A DNA stretch of 64,000 nt, taken from Thermothielavioides terrestris NRRL 8126 (taxonomy: Eukaryota > Ascomycota > Sordariomycetes > Sordariales > Chaetomiaceae). Positions 25,070 through 36,450 of this stretch are shown one piece after another (the stretch's first letter is position 1; each line of letters starts with the position of its first letter). The notes under the pieces are model-generated. The model had not been told where the DNA came from, ran no database searches, and saw nothing but the letters and a program-made list of their open reading frames with translations. Made by a program: the position numbers and the translations under genes. The stretch covers positions 1,054,001-1,118,000 of the forward strand of contig NC_016462.1 of the NCBI RefSeq assembly GCF_000226115.1, given 5' to 3'.

Positions 25070-26573
25070 CTACCCATCCCCAACCTCATCCACCTTTCCT
25101 CCCCTCCCCTCCCACCAGAGCCTCAACCGCTCCGCCTCCTCGCAACACCAGCCCAGCCCCTCCGGCCGCTCGACCCACCAGCGGTGCCCTCCCCTCGGCC
25201 GGTCGCTGACGTACTTGCGCAGCGACCCGCCGTCGGCGACGTGGTTCTTGACGCCGAGGAGCAGCACGACGCTGCCGACGGCGGGCGCGAAGGCGTCCGG
25301 GTCGAGCAGCACGCTGAGGAGCACGCGCTTGGGCGTGCTGGGGTCGGCGAGCCGCGCGGTGCGCTGCCGGTACGAGGGCGCGATGTGCGACGGCTCGGCG
25401 GGCGCGAGCGCCGTCACCACGGCTAGCACGTTGACCATCCAGTTTTGGCGGTAGGGGAGGTGCGGGATGGCGGAGAGCGGGGTGAGCTTGTGCGGCTGGA
25501 GAGGGGTGGTCGGTTGCCAGGGCCGAGGGCGGGGGAGAGGGTTGTTCGGGACCGGGGGTGGGTGGTGGTGGGCTTCGTGGTGTTGGTGTTGGTGCTGATG
25601 CTGGTGCTGGTTCTGCTGGATGATGGCGGTTTGGAATTCCTGTCGGGGGTCAGGGGCGGCGACCGCGATGCGCCGCTGTTGGATCCGACTGGGGGACACT
25701 TGGAGGGTTTCGAAGGCCGAGTCCTCGGAGTCGGAGATGTAGTCGGTTTCGGGTTCGGGCGCTTCCTCCTTGATGGGGGGCTTGGGGGCGGGAGATTTAG
25801 AATCCGCAACAGGATGGGCCGTCCCGTCGTCGTGCAACGCCGGTGCAGCGGTCTCGCCGGACTCGGCATCCGCAACCAGCTGCTGTAACACCTCTTCCAG
25901 GTCCTCTACATCCTCCTCCTCCTCCTCTTTCCCTTCTGGAGCACCGCTCTCCCGCTGATCCCCTACCCCCTTCTCACCCTCAGGCTCTCCCGGACCCTTC
26001 GCCTCTCTTTCCCTGTTCAGAATCGCCAGATACTCCTCATTCCACCCGACAGTAACCAAATCCCCGACCACCAAGTACACCACCTTCCCCTTCCCCTCCT
26101 CCTCCACAAACCCAAGCTCAAACCGATCCACCCGCACATAACACCCCTCCCACACGCTGCCCCGATCGACAAAGCAGTGCATCTCAGGCCGGACAAACGC
26201 CTGGATACACAGCTCGCCGTCGCCAAGCAGCAGGCGCACGGCGCGGTAGCGAGAGGTAGTCGTGCTGCGACGACGGCTGCTGCTGCCACCACGACTGCGA
26301 CCTGCCGCGGGCAACGAGGTAGCAGCAGAAGAAGACGACGAAGAGGAAGAGGAGGAAGCAGCAGGGACGGGCACGCAGCGGTCGATGGCCTCGACGAGGA
26401 AGACGGAGCCGGGGATGCAGTAGCGCGTGCGGAGGGATGTCGGCTATGAGGGGTTTTGGGTCGAGGGGGCTGGTCGGGTCGAGGGAGACGATTGGGTTGG
26501 GGGTAGCGGGGGGTTTGGCGAGGGCCGGTGGTGGTGGGGTTGGTGGTTTCGGTTTTGGCTGCGCTCTCGGCAT
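25070..26573 (-). pseudogene. putative OB-fold nucleic-acid-binding protein with an apparent frameshift
   Basis: An ATG at 26573 opens a proline-rich N terminus (MPRAQPKPKPP...LDPKPLIADIPP) that runs into the wrong frame. The continuation (RYCIPGSVFLVEAID...) lies in another frame behind a TAG. Loss or gain of one or two bases near 26,420-26,426 would join them; no acceptable intron is present. The downstream ~430 residues read smoothly: a first beta-rich module (RAVRLLLGDGELCIQAFV to LVVGDLVTVGWNEEYL), an acidic linker, a His/Gln-rich stretch, and a C-terminal module (NWMVNVLAVV...VLLLGVKNH...GGSLRKY). Both modules look like OB folds of telomere- or RPA-type proteins; this is inference from pattern only. 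It may be a functional gene with an assembly error. Confidence 0.5.
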
Positions 26574-27546
26574 GGCGATGGTTGTGGTGGGCGGGCTGAC
26601 ATGGTGGCTGTGTTTTGGTACGTATGTGGGGGTAAGAATTTAAGTAATTGAGTTGATTCACATCACATGTTCCAAGGAAAAAGCGTGAGCTGCGTGTGGT
26701 TGCCGTGGCGTGGGGGAGTGATGGTTTGAGACCGGGGTGAGTGAGCCATGGTGTGAGTGGACGCGTTTTGAGAGACGCGTCGGTCGGCCAGGCGGGAGAC
26801 CGCTTGAGCTAGTCACCCTAACCCTGAGCGACTGTGCAACTGTCGGCGCACCATATCACAGTGGCCGTGCTGGACCACCAAATCACGGCACGCTCTTCTG
26901 AAGGTGGCCACTTGTATTCTCGAGTTCTGTACCTCGACCTCTCATTGCGGCAACCGTATCAATACAGGGACGATCGAGGAGTGGCACCACAGCCAAATGC
27001 GTGAGCGTCAATACACGGACAGACATGTCCAACTTGACCATCACTTTCACAACCGCAATCAGGCCCACCAATATACCTGTCTCAGCAAATTGACACCAGG
27101 CATAGCGGCAGTCACCACCCGAGCTGACAACGGACCCTGCAGTGCACATCGCGTAGTTGGTATTCCGCCAGGTATCGAAACTAGCAAGCCCAGATCCCTA
27201 TCAAGCATCGAGGGCCGGGGTAATTAAGTAAAAAAGGAAAAGAGGCAGCAAAGATGCGAACGAGCTTCGGAGACTAAAAGAAAATAGGAGGGAAAGAACG
27301 CCAATCCACGGAATACGGATTTGCCAACAAGACGTAAACACCATAGGCCAAAGGGGTATGACCTGTAAACCGCATCGAAGTTGCGCCGCGCTATTCGCTC
27401 CCCCCGCAACGTCCGTCTCGGACGCCGTCTCCTGCTGTAAGAGCTTTTGGCACTTCTTCTGCCGGGATATCAAAGGATTCGCGGTCGTACAGGCAAGAAC
27501 ACTGCACAATCCGCCGAAAGTGCCGAGAAGGGAGTCCCAGGGCGGC
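26574..27546. other. intergenic, no gene seen
   Basis: Upstream of the OB-fold-like gene and downstream of the septin gene. Only short meaningless frames. Confidence 0.5.
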
Positions 27547-28694
27547 TTAGTAGCCGTTCATGGTCATCCGTTGCGAGCTGCGGCTGAGCTCGCGGTCCGC
27601 CGACGGGCTGATCGGTCTGCTGCCCTGTGCGCTGCTCTCCTTGAGCGCCAACAGTTGCTTAGCGCGGAACGTCTCGTAGTGGATCTGAGAAGTCGTCTCG
27701 ATGAGATCCTGGAGGTGCGTGCGGAGGAGGAAGTTCCGGAGGTAGACGAATTCGCAGTGGTTCTCATCCTCGACATTGATAACGCCCCACCGGTTCTGCC
27801 GGCCGCGGACCTGCTTGCCATTGACGATAATGGACTTCTCGGAACCAACGACGGCGAAGGGGATCAGGCTCTGCGGGCTGCGTCAGTTTCTGGCCAATCA
27901 GTAGGGAACATGCAGGACCCACCTTGATCTGGCTGTTGACAGCCCGCTCCTCCTCGTCGAACTCGTCGTTGTCGTACGGGTACATCTTGAGGTTGTGGAA
28001 CGCGAACTCCTCCTTGATGCGAGCCTTGAACGCCTGCCGCTCCTCCAGGGTGAGCGAATCAGCCTTGGCGATGACGGGGACAACATTGACGACGTCGGAC
28101 AGCTTCTTCAGCACGACAATGTCGATCGGCTTGAGGGAGTGGCCCGACGGCTGGATGAAGAACAGGCAGCAGTGAATGCGCGTGTCCTGGATGTACCGCT
28201 CGCGCTGGGCGGTGAGCTCCTTGCGCAGGTACGCCGAGTGCTGGTCCTTGATGTACTTCACGATGGGGTCCCAGCACCGGTCGTTGTTGATCAGGTCTCC
28301 GTAGCCGGGCGTGTCGACGATGTTCAGCCTCAGGCGGACACCGTTCTCCTCGATGATGTGGGACACGGACTGGATCTCGGTGGTCGAGCGGATCACCTCG
28401 TCGGGGTTGAGCCTGCCCTTGGACTCGATGAGGTGCGACGCGAAGATGGTGTTGATCAGAGTCGACTTGCCCAGACCCGTCTGGCCTGCAACGCGAGACA
28501 CGTCAGTGCCGGCCCACGGATACGAGGTGGAGTAGAAGAGCAGCTCGAGAGCGGGACAAGATGCACTACTGACCAACGCAGATGATGTTGAACTGGAAGC
28601 CGCGCTTGAGCAGCTTGCGCTCGATCTGGGATGTGATGCTGTCGAAACCGACATGGCTCTGGGGGTAGATGGTCGCGGCAGGCACCGACGCCAT
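27547..28694 (-). CDS. cdc10: septin Cdc10 ortholog
   Basis: Three exons on the minus strand (28694-28574, 28485-27923, 27870-27547) give 335 residues. Intron 1 (88 bp) runs GTCAGT...TTGCAG with branch CTGAC. Intron 2 (52 bp) runs GTGGGT...CCGCAG with branch CTGAC. The GTPase motifs are GQTGLGKST (41-49), DTPGYGD and AKAD. The N-terminal VGFDSITSQIERKLLKRGF and the C-terminal LIETTSQIHYETFRAKQLLALKE, without a long coiled coil, point to the Cdc10 class rather than Cdc3, Cdc11 or Cdc12. Septins assemble into hetero-oligomeric filaments at septa, branch points and appressorium-like structures. The gene shares a 630-bp divergent promoter with the mitochondrial bL32 gene. Confidence 0.93.
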
Positions 28695-29324
28695 TTTCTT
28701 CGGTTTGCTGGCTGATCTAGCCGCGCTCGGGGTCTCTATTCCAAAAAGTGGTTGAAAAGAGCGTGGCGCGAGGTAATCGGAGGATGCACAACGTGAGTCA
28801 GGGACGATGGAGGGTTTGGGGGCAGCAATTGAGGCCGGGTGATCTGTCGGGTGAGGTGGTTGTCGAAGGGGATTTTCTTCGCGACTTCTCAGCACCAGCT
28901 GCTTGGGCAAGCGATAATTTCCCTGCTCAAGCTGGCTGGGGAAAGGGGGAAGGGAGGTGGACTGCTCGTGATTGGCCCTGTGGGACCTCTGCCCCCAGGC
29001 GCGACCCCGATTGGGTTAGTGAGAGCGTGCGGCATCCGAGCTCAGGTGGACCGTGCCAGCCCTGCCGGCTGTCTGCCGCACTCGAGGTGGAAGATTCCGT
29101 GTGCCGCCATTTTTTCTGCGGCGATGCCATTGACGGCGCGATCCACAGAAACGAGCCCCAGCGAAGCGACGAAGCGACGACAGAGGGGCATGCCGGAGTC
29201 TCCTTTTCTCAGCGGGCAAAGTGCAGAATTCAAGGAGTCCGATTGAGCTCAGGGAGGTCCCGGCCCAGTTCTACCGTCCGACAACTCGCCCGATTTTCGG
29301 CGGAACCGCGCGAGGGAAGACAAG
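28695..29324. promoter_or_regulatory. bidirectional promoter region, cdc10 / mrpl32
   Basis: 630 bp between two divergent start codons. No single element is diagnostic. Open frames here have no domain resemblance. Confidence 0.5.
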
Positions 29325-29805
29325 ATGGCGTTGGCAGCACCGACGATGAGGATGGCGTCCTCCAGCTACTTCCTTCCGAAACTCCTTGCCCCGGCAGTCT
29401 TTCCGACATCAAGGATACAACTTCAGGTCCGGCAGCTGTCGCTTCCGCTGTTCCCGTCTCTCACACTCGCCGTCCCCGTTGGCCTGCAGCTTGGCCTGCC
29501 ATCACTACCATCCATTCTCGAGGGGATCTGGGAGTCGATCCTCAGGGCGGTGCCGAAGAAAAAGACCTCGCACATGAAGAAGAGGCATAGGCAGATGGCG
29601 GGCAAGGCGCTTAAGGACACGACGTCTCTGTGCAAGTGTCCTGCATGCGGGGAGATCAAGCGGATGCACTATCTGTGCCCGCACTGCACAGCGAGTGAGG
29701 ACGAACCAAACAAGCCCGTTAGGCGGGAAGATTTTATGCTGACTCGGGTACGATACAGAGCTAAAGGAGTTGATGAACCAGGCGGCTCAGGCGAAGAAAA
29801 GCTGA
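29325..29805 (+). CDS. mrpl32: mitochondrial large-subunit ribosomal protein bL32m
   Basis: Exons 29325-29694 and 29759-29805 give 138 residues. The 64-bp intron has donor GTGAGG, branch CTGACT and acceptor ATACAG. Splicing replaces a long meaningless read-through by the basic tail KLKELMNQAAQAKKS. An N-terminal presequence of about 65 residues is expected to be cleaved (Mrpl32 is processed by the m-AAA protease in yeast). The mature part starts near AVPKKKTSHMKKRHRQ, the bL32 signature, and holds a zinc ribbon with CPACG and LCPHC. It builds into the mitochondrial 54S subunit. Confidence 0.92.
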
Positions 29806-30317
29806 GGGGAGACTCAACAGGAAGTGGAATGTACGAGGCGCATTGCCGAGGCGGAGGGAGGATTATGCTGTGCGCCGATGGCGCTTCGGGCATATCCAAC
29901 CGCGCGAGTTATGTACGGAGCCTGGGGAAAGATCTGGTGTACATATATTGTAACATTATTAGGGGTCTTGTTGCGCTCTATACCGGTGATGCTTACTCGG
30001 GAGGGAGCACCCAGCCTCCGACAGGCAATTAGAAGAGGCCAGCGGCATGATCGGAATGGAAGGGGAAGTACTCCGTATTCGAGAAGCAGCTTGACAAGAG
30101 AGACCTGAAATAGGTACCTAACTAACACGGATCTTGCTCCGTGTCGTCGGCTGATGTGGCTCCTCCTGACGTCTGATAGGGAGCTGCAATTGCCCCACCA
30201 TCTATCCGCCTGTAGCAGCAATCGCGACCCCGAGTTCACGCCCGCAACCATCGCGAGTCGACCATTCCAGGAAGCAAATCACACCAAAGCGAGGAACTCG
30301 TCTATGGACAGGTGACA
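29806..30317. other. intergenic between mrpl32 and ski8
   Basis: About 510 bp, tandem genes, no other feature seen. Confidence 0.5.
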
Positions 30318-31551
30318 ATGGCAAGAATCGACGCATGCATGCACACGGCCACAATTACTGACTCCCTTTCCAGTCGAAACAATACCTCACCGCCCACACA
30401 GTGGACGAAGGCAAGCCGCGCGACCCCGCCATTGATGCCTTTCGTTCCCTTCCCCTCCCAATTCTCCTAGCGCTCCGCCACTAACACCACCCACTCGCAG
30501 CGCACCCGGCAGAGATCTTCTCCCTCGCGCCGACGCCAACCTCCATCCTCTCCGCGAGCGGCTCGTCCGCGCTCCGCGTGCACAGCACCACCGACCCGTC
30601 CTTCCCGCTCCAGCAAACCATCCCCGCCGCGCACAAGCTCGGGTGCCACCACGTATGCACCGCGCGCGGCGGGCTCGGCACCGTGGCCGCCAGCGTCGGC
30701 TTCGGCGGCGAGATCAAGGTCTGGACCCGCAACCGAGCGGGAAATAACGACACCGCAGGCGAGGATGAGTGGCGCCTCGACTGGGAGCTCGCCCCCTCCT
30801 CGTCCAAGGCCGACGGCGGCGGCGACGTGTGGGCCGTGGCGCTGAGCGCCGACGAGGGCTACCTCGCGTGCACGACCAGCGACGGCCGCATCCACGTGTG
30901 GGACATCGCGGCGCGCGAGCGCATCCAGACGTACGAGACGGGCGCGCGCGGGGGCGGCAGCTTCGCCATGGCGGTCGATCTGAGCCGCGACGGGCGGCTG
31001 ACGGCCAGCGGGCACGAGAGTGGCGCGGTATATGTGTTCAATAATGATGCCGGGAGGATGGTGTATTCGTTGTCTGGTGAGTGAGAGTACAGGAGATGGT
31101 TAAAAAGGGTGGATGGATATGACGGTCAGCTAACGGGGGTGTGCCAGGTCTGGCAAAGCCGGTGAGGGCTGTTGCCTTCTCGCCAGGCTGCAAGCGCCTT
31201 GCCGCCGCTGGGAACGCTGGCATCATTGCGCTGTACGACATGGAGCATGGCGAGCACGTCGGCAACCTGACGACGCCCAGCACCAGGCCAGCGTGGATCA
31301 CGTCGTTGGATTGGAACGACACGGGCGAGTACCTCCTGAGCGGATCGCTCGATGGCAAGGTCAAGGTCTGGGATGTTGCCCGCGGTGTCTGCGTGGCGAC
31401 GCACAGCGAGACGGAATCGGCGCTGTGGAGTGTGAGGTGGCTGCCCAAGACCGAGCGGGCCCTGGGGCCGGGCATGGGGAAGAGCGAGATGTTTTGCGCG
31501 GCGGGTGCGAGCCGCAGTCTGACCTTCTACCGGGAGGCTACAGGGTCTTGA
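30318..31551 (+). CDS. ski8: Ski8-type WD40 protein (Ski complex / Rec14)
   Basis: Model: exons 30318-30320, 30374-30410, 30501-31076 and 31148-31551, 339 residues. Exon 1 is the ATG alone. Intron 1 (53 bp) begins GCAAGA and ends TTTCCAG with branch CTGAC. Intron 2 (90 bp) begins GCAAGC and ends CTCGCAG with branch CTAAC. Intron 3 is standard (GTGAGT...GCCAG). Joined, the N terminus reads MSKQYLTAHTVDEAHPAEIFS, the expected Ski8 start. WD repeats follow (IHVWD, VKVWDVARG), ending in a short RSLTFYREATGS tail. Ski8 binds Ski2-Ski3 and feeds 3'-5' cytoplasmic mRNA decay by the exosome; in fission yeast (Rec14) and budding yeast it also serves meiotic recombination. The assignment is firm; the first exon is the least certain part. 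Confidence 0.85.
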
Positions 31552-32567
31552 GCGCAGCGCTGGGGCATCTGCTGCCGAGAGGGAATGGGAATGACGGTGT
31601 ACGATTTGCTTTTGTGGGTTGCTCTCCTGAGATGATAGAGAAAATGTGCCGACAGAGCTTGGCCAGATACCTTGATTCTTTACCAAAAACACTGCTGGGG
31701 ATACGCTGGGATTTGTCTCAGAGAAGTTCCCACAGGGTCCTTTGGTTGCGACATCTTGGAAGCGCGGTTCATGCGTGCCGGGCTCATATGTAGCTAGGCA
31801 AGACACAGCCAACGAGCTGGCTGGGAGCCGCGCGCTCAAACATGTTCGAGCCTGGGTCGTCGACCGAGGAGCCACATCAATTCGAGGTTCCCACCGTCGG
31901 TTGCCTCTACCTCCATAAGAACCAGGTCAGCCTATGCTAAGTGAGGATTTGTCGCTTCCTCCCCCTCGACTGTTGCTATTTCTTTCCGAGTTTCGCTCGT
32001 TTATTTCACACTCTTTCCTCTTCTAGGTCCCCAAAACGGAGAATGGGTTCCCGTTGACGGAAGCTGGCAGAGACGGAAGAAATGTAGCTTCGTAGGGCCC
32101 AAGACACACCGTTATGCTGCTTGCAAACCGCATATATCTTCTGGATGGAATACGTCAGGTCAAGCTTGCAAGTTTATCTTCATTCATTTTCCTAGGTTTG
32201 GTTGTTCAATGTGTCTGGTGGGATTACCGGGGTGAGGGGAGGTATGTCACCGCCGCTGACTAACAACATGGCCTTGACTTTTGGCTGAGTTCTGTTAGTG
32301 CATGCCCAGGCCCAGATCACGTGAGTTGGCGCATCGGTCGTGATTTGCACGTTGCCCCGCCAGCGCCTCTGCACTGACAGGCCGCCAAGCCGCAAGCAGC
32401 AATCCAATCGAGTTGTGTGTCCGAGTTCGCCTCCCCCTTCCGCAGACCTCACGTCAATCTGCAGGTCGCAATTGAACCAAACCATTTCTTTGCCATCAAC
32501 TGTGACCACCACTCCTCGGATCGCACGATTCTTCTTCTCCCCGCAGACACCGCCTACTACTCGCACC
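31552..32567. other. intergenic between ski8 and the polymerase delta subunit gene
   Basis: No gene seen over about 1 kb. Confidence 0.5.
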
Positions 32568-32575
32568 TGACGTCA
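32568..32575 (+). promoter_or_regulatory. TGACGTCA palindrome (CRE/ATF-type site) next to the start codon
   Basis: A perfect 8-bp CRE lies 9 bp before the ATG of the polymerase delta subunit 4 gene, so probably in its 5' leader. bZIP proteins of the ATF/CREB class bind this sequence; use here is inference. Confidence 0.4.
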
Positions 32576-32583
32576 CCAACAAG

Positions 32584-33346
32584 ATGCCCACCACCCGCAG
32601 ATCGTCTCGGCCCGCCGTGGGCGCAGGCAAGCAGTCGACGCTCAGCTTCAAGCACAAAGTCACCAAGGCCATCAAGACCGGCAAGGAAGGCTACAAATCG
32701 CCATCTCGCGCAAAAGAATACATCCCCGCACCCTCGCCCGAACCAGCCACCACCGACGAGAAGCCAGCCCCCTCCCCCTCCTCCTCCGACGACAGCCGAC
32801 TCAAACAGATCGAGCAGCAGCAGCTGAAGCAGCAGCAGCCGCCGACAGCGGCGGCGGCAGACGAGGAGACCGATCCGGACCGCCGCGCCGCCGCGCAGGT
32901 CACGGATGCGGCGATTGAGCGGTACTGGGCGGGCATCGAGGCCGGGCGCCGCGCGCGCGCGGTGCACCGGAAGCACGCCGAGGGCCTGAGCACGGGCGAG
33001 AAGGTGCTGCGGTACTTTGACGTGAGCTCGCAGTACGGGGTACGTTTACACACACTCTCTCTCTGTCTGGCGTTTCATCCATCCTGCTTGTTGCTGCTTG
33101 CCTGGCTTTTGGGGCAACAGGACACACGGGGGTAACTCAGGCTAACGTGTGGTGGTGGTTCAATAGCCCTGCATCGGTATTTCCAGGATCAAGCGGTGGC
33201 AGCGGGCGCAGAGGCTCGGGCTGAAGCCGCCGATTGAGGTGCTGGCGGTGCTGTTGAAGGAGGAGGCGCAGGGGAATGCGGGCATCCAGAGGGCCCATAT
33301 GGACGAGCTTCTGAACTCGACTGCGGTGGGCTCCGTTGGGGTCTGA
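32584..33346 (+). CDS. DNA polymerase delta subunit 4 (POLD4/Cdm1)
   Basis: Exons 32584-33039 and 33167-33346 give 211 residues. The 127-bp intron has donor GTACGT, branch GCTAAC and acceptor CAATAG. The N terminus has a PIP-like motif, QSTLSF at residues 17-22, for PCNA binding. A disordered Lys/Pro/Gln region follows. The C-terminal DNA_pol_delta_4 domain carries RYFDVSSQYGPCIGISRIKRW and RLGLKPPIEVL. The subunit stabilises the polymerase delta holoenzyme and its PCNA contact in lagging-strand synthesis. It is convergent with qng1, 222 bp apart. Confidence 0.9.
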
Positions 33347-33568
33347 TGCGTTTCGCGTCGGGCGGGTTCGGTGCTACGCTTTGCTCTGCGGGTTTGCTCT
33401 GGCGGTGGTCGTTTTCGGGGTGGCGGCGTCTTGGAGTTATTCGGATGGGGAGGCATTTGCTGAGAGGTCACTGTTGCTTATCAAAGACTGGTCTGGCTGT
33501 GTCTGTGTTTGCTTAAGACCTCCGAGGTAGCGAATCGGTTTTGCTGTGGACTATATAGCGGGCCTGGC

Positions 33569-34931
33569 TCAGTACCAGATGCTCCTTGTCCGGTGGTGTG
33601 GGACGGTCTCCTTTCCTGCTGCCTCCATCTCCTTCATCGTGTCGTACAGGAAGAAGTCGATGAGGATGGCGTTTATGTGCGTTCCCGGATGCGCTTTCGC
33701 AATCTCCCTCCGTATTAGTTCTACGCACCAGATGCTGCATGCTGGACGGGGTCAGCGTGGTGTGTGGCTGTGGCCATGGAAAGCGTTCTGCTTACCCCTT
33801 AGCTGTAGTTCCCAGCTTCCTCCGGAGGGAATCTCCCTCTTCGCCCGAATGGCCGTCTCCAGCGGAGGGCTGTAGATTAGGCAGCCCATGCTGTTCAGGA
33901 TCTGCGGCACGCGGTAGTCGGCGAACATGGTGATCTTGTCAATATCCCTGAACTCCCCGTAGCCCTCGCCCTCGAAGCACGCCCACAGATCCGCCACCAG
34001 GATCTGCGCTCGTTTCAAGAAGCGGACCGGTTTCCGCCGCCCCTCAAACACATGCTCGTCTCTGAAGCAGCTGAAATCCCGGGCCAGCAGGTTCACCAGG
34101 CCGGCCGCGGAGCCGTTTGCCGCCTCAATCAGGTTTACAGGGTTGCATTGGTATTTCTGGGAGAGCAAGTCAGAGTCCGGGTTGCGGATGCGGCTATGGG
34201 AACTAGGGTCAAGGAAAGCTTCCGAGCCGGCTCGGCCGGAAACGTACTTCGTAGAGCACTTGGCCTGCTTCGCGCAGGCAGGCCAGCCGCTCGGCCAGCA
34301 GAGGCATCTCCTCGTCTGTGCACGACCTGAAGACCTGCTTCAGGGCGTCTAGGGTGCACGCCTCCTCGTCCTGCCAGAAGTGCGAGTCCGTAATGGGGAT
34401 GCCTTGACAAGGTGCATTAACCTCTTATCTGGAGCAAAAGAACGCCGGCAAAGCAGCGGACAACGACAACCGAGGCCCGTTCGGCATCTGCACACGGACG
34501 GCAAGCCTACCTTCATCCAACGCGCGCCGCAGCGCAGCGACCAGGCTCCAGTACCCGGTCCAGCGCTTGCCGCGGTACTCCACCGCAAACCGGTCGGCCT
34601 CGGACCGCTCGGACCAGAACGAGAAGTTGAGCAGGTCCATGGTGAAGATGAAGGCGACGGTGGCCTGCTCGCCGAGCGCGGCCCTGTCCGGGTGCAGCTC
34701 GTGGGCGGACCAGGCGGCGGGCTTGTACTGCTTCCGCTGCATCTGCTCGTAGATGGCCGCGGCCGCGTTCTTGCACGAGCGCATGTCGAGCGCGACGTCG
34801 GTCGCGTTGTCGTAGACGTACTCGGCCCCCTCCAGCACGCCTGTCTCCGGGTCGTCGGCCAGTGTCAGCTTGCCCTGCAGGTGCTGCCGGAGGAGGGCGA
34901 GGAGTTCCGGGTCGGCTTCGTCGTCGGACAT
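33569..34931 (-). CDS. qng1: queuosine 5'-phosphate N-glycosylase/hydrolase (DUF2419, Qng1)
   Basis: Four exons on the minus strand (34931-34511, 34402-34248, 34156-33796, 33741-33569) give 369 residues. Introns are 108, 91 and 54 bp with donors GTAGGC, GTACGT and GTAAGC and acceptors TCAAG, TCCCAG and TCCAG; every junction keeps frame. Family landmarks are NFSFW near residue 110, RGKRWTGYWSLVAALRRALDEG, the acidic ITDSHFW, NGSAAGLVNLLARDF, and the FADYRVPQIL motif with its conserved Asp. The enzyme releases queuine from queuosine 5'-phosphate so that eukaryotes can reuse the base for tRNA position 34. Presence implies queuine salvage by this fungus; a TGT partner would lie elsewhere. Confidence 0.9.
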
Positions 34932-35290
34932 TATGTGAGAGGGGCAAACGGTCTTGTGAGAGAGAGGAGTGGTGGTATGGTTCAGTGTTGCGAGAGGGGT
35001 TGGAAATTGGCATGAAAACAGCAAGCCAATTTTCGATCTCTCAAGGAGGGGAACGTGCACCGCGCTCCAGATTTCACGGCTTCGCAGATGACTGCTCCCA
35101 ATTAGCCTTGTGATACAAACGCTATGCTCACGTAAATGAATTAAACAAGCCCCTATCTCTAACACTCGTAATGTGAAATCTTCCTTCAGGCCTTCATTAG
35201 CTGTTGCTTAATTTGCATAAGCCTGAGTTCTGCAGTGGTACTCCGTCGCCTGGAAAGTTTGGAGTGCGGAGTACCCACTGGAAGCTCCCC
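34932..35290. other. intergenic upstream of qng1
   Basis: AT-richer promoter region; nothing specific recognised. Confidence 0.4.
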
Positions 35291-35870
35291 TGCACCTTAG
35301 TCTGCCTCTGGCTGGGCGCCCACCCTTAACATACGCAACATTACCCTGGCCCACCTCCCAACTGGCTGATGAGGTGCCCTTTCAAAAGCGTAACCTTCGG
35401 TCGGGGGGAGTCTTGTTCTGCCCAGAGGCAAAAGGAAACGTGGGGATTTTCGCATGCCTCTGTTCTTCCAGAGCACCAGGCGCAGGGCGCTAGCAACCAA
35501 GGACGAGGAGGGCGATAATACGACCGTCGCTCTAGGGTTATGTCGTGCCACCCCACTGCAGAGCCAGCAGCAAGCAGACGACCCCGTGGATGAAGCAGAC
35601 GCTGCCACTCAGGTCTGTTGTCCGGACCTGATCTCACCATGGGCGTCTCCGCCTTCTTGGCCGGTGGCAGCTTAAGGACGAGGAGAGTGACGACGACGGT
35701 CACGGCACCGAAGGGGAGGTCGACGAAGAGAAGCGCCACCTGGGGGCGAAACGGGCTTCCGACACTCAAAGACATTGCCTCGAGTTTGATGAAGTCAGTT
35801 ACAGAGGTGATACAACTTTGGACCCAAGACCCGGATCCCGTTTCGCAGTTGATTGAAAAATGCTAGATAC
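35291..35870 (-). pseudogene. relic of a major-facilitator (DHA2-type) transporter
   Basis: One minus-strand frame at about 35,740-35,640 reads LLFVDLPFGAVTVVVTLLVL followed by KLPPAKKAE, closely like the transmembrane segment and following loop of fungal 14-TM drug/toxin efflux pumps. The next segment continues in alternating frames (ACCWLCSGVA; later LVLWKNRGM) around 35,580-35,430. No start, no complete frame, and most of the transporter is missing. Confidence 0.5.
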
Positions 35871-36052
35871 AACTCAACGTTTCGTGGTGTTATGTATATA
35901 CCCTGCCCGACACGTCAGTATAGGTAAGTGATTGTCTTAAGCAGAGCAGGATGTTCATGAGAGGGATGGAGCAGCCAGCAACAGGAGTTTATGCCACAAT
36001 TGTTGATTGTTAACTGTCGTAGCCTGGACGCTCTCCTAGCGATCCGGGGCCC

Positions 36053-36450
36053 GCGAATCTGTTGGATCTGAATGGGACGGGCAGTCGTCGCCGGCGGAGG
36101 CTCGGGGCTCGGCTTGACGATGGCCAAGGTCCTTGCAGCCAACAGAAACAACAGCTACATCCTCAGTCGGCGGCTGGATGTCCTGCAGGAAGCGGCCCGG
36201 GAAGCCTCATCTTCCGTCGGAACGGCTGCCGCAGGTGCCGGTATCATGGCGCTGGATGTGTGCCGTGACTTCCAAAGCCGACGCCATCGAGCCGTTGACC
36301 ATATCGCGCCCCTTGGACGGACACATCCATCTTCTCATCAACAGGGGCATAAGAGATATTCCCGGGGCTTTGAATCTCAGCTGTGAACCTACCGGTTTTG
36401 ATTTTGAACGTCCCCACCTTGCCGATGCTCCTCCCTCCTTGATGTGAAGA
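36053..36450 (+). pseudogene. decayed short-chain dehydrogenase/reductase
   Basis: Three frames in order give the start of an SDR: ANLLDLNG (36053-36076), then GRAVVAGGGSGLGLTMAKVL...IMALDVCRD (36075-36265) with the Rossmann GxxxGxG loop, then VTSKADAIEPL and LDGHIHLLIN (about 36,268-36,345), the usual DVT...N(N)AG region. At least two frameshifts separate them, and the catalytic Ser-Tyr-Lys half is absent. It is not a copy of the intact SDR at 40118-41300, whose sequence differs. Confidence 0.6.
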
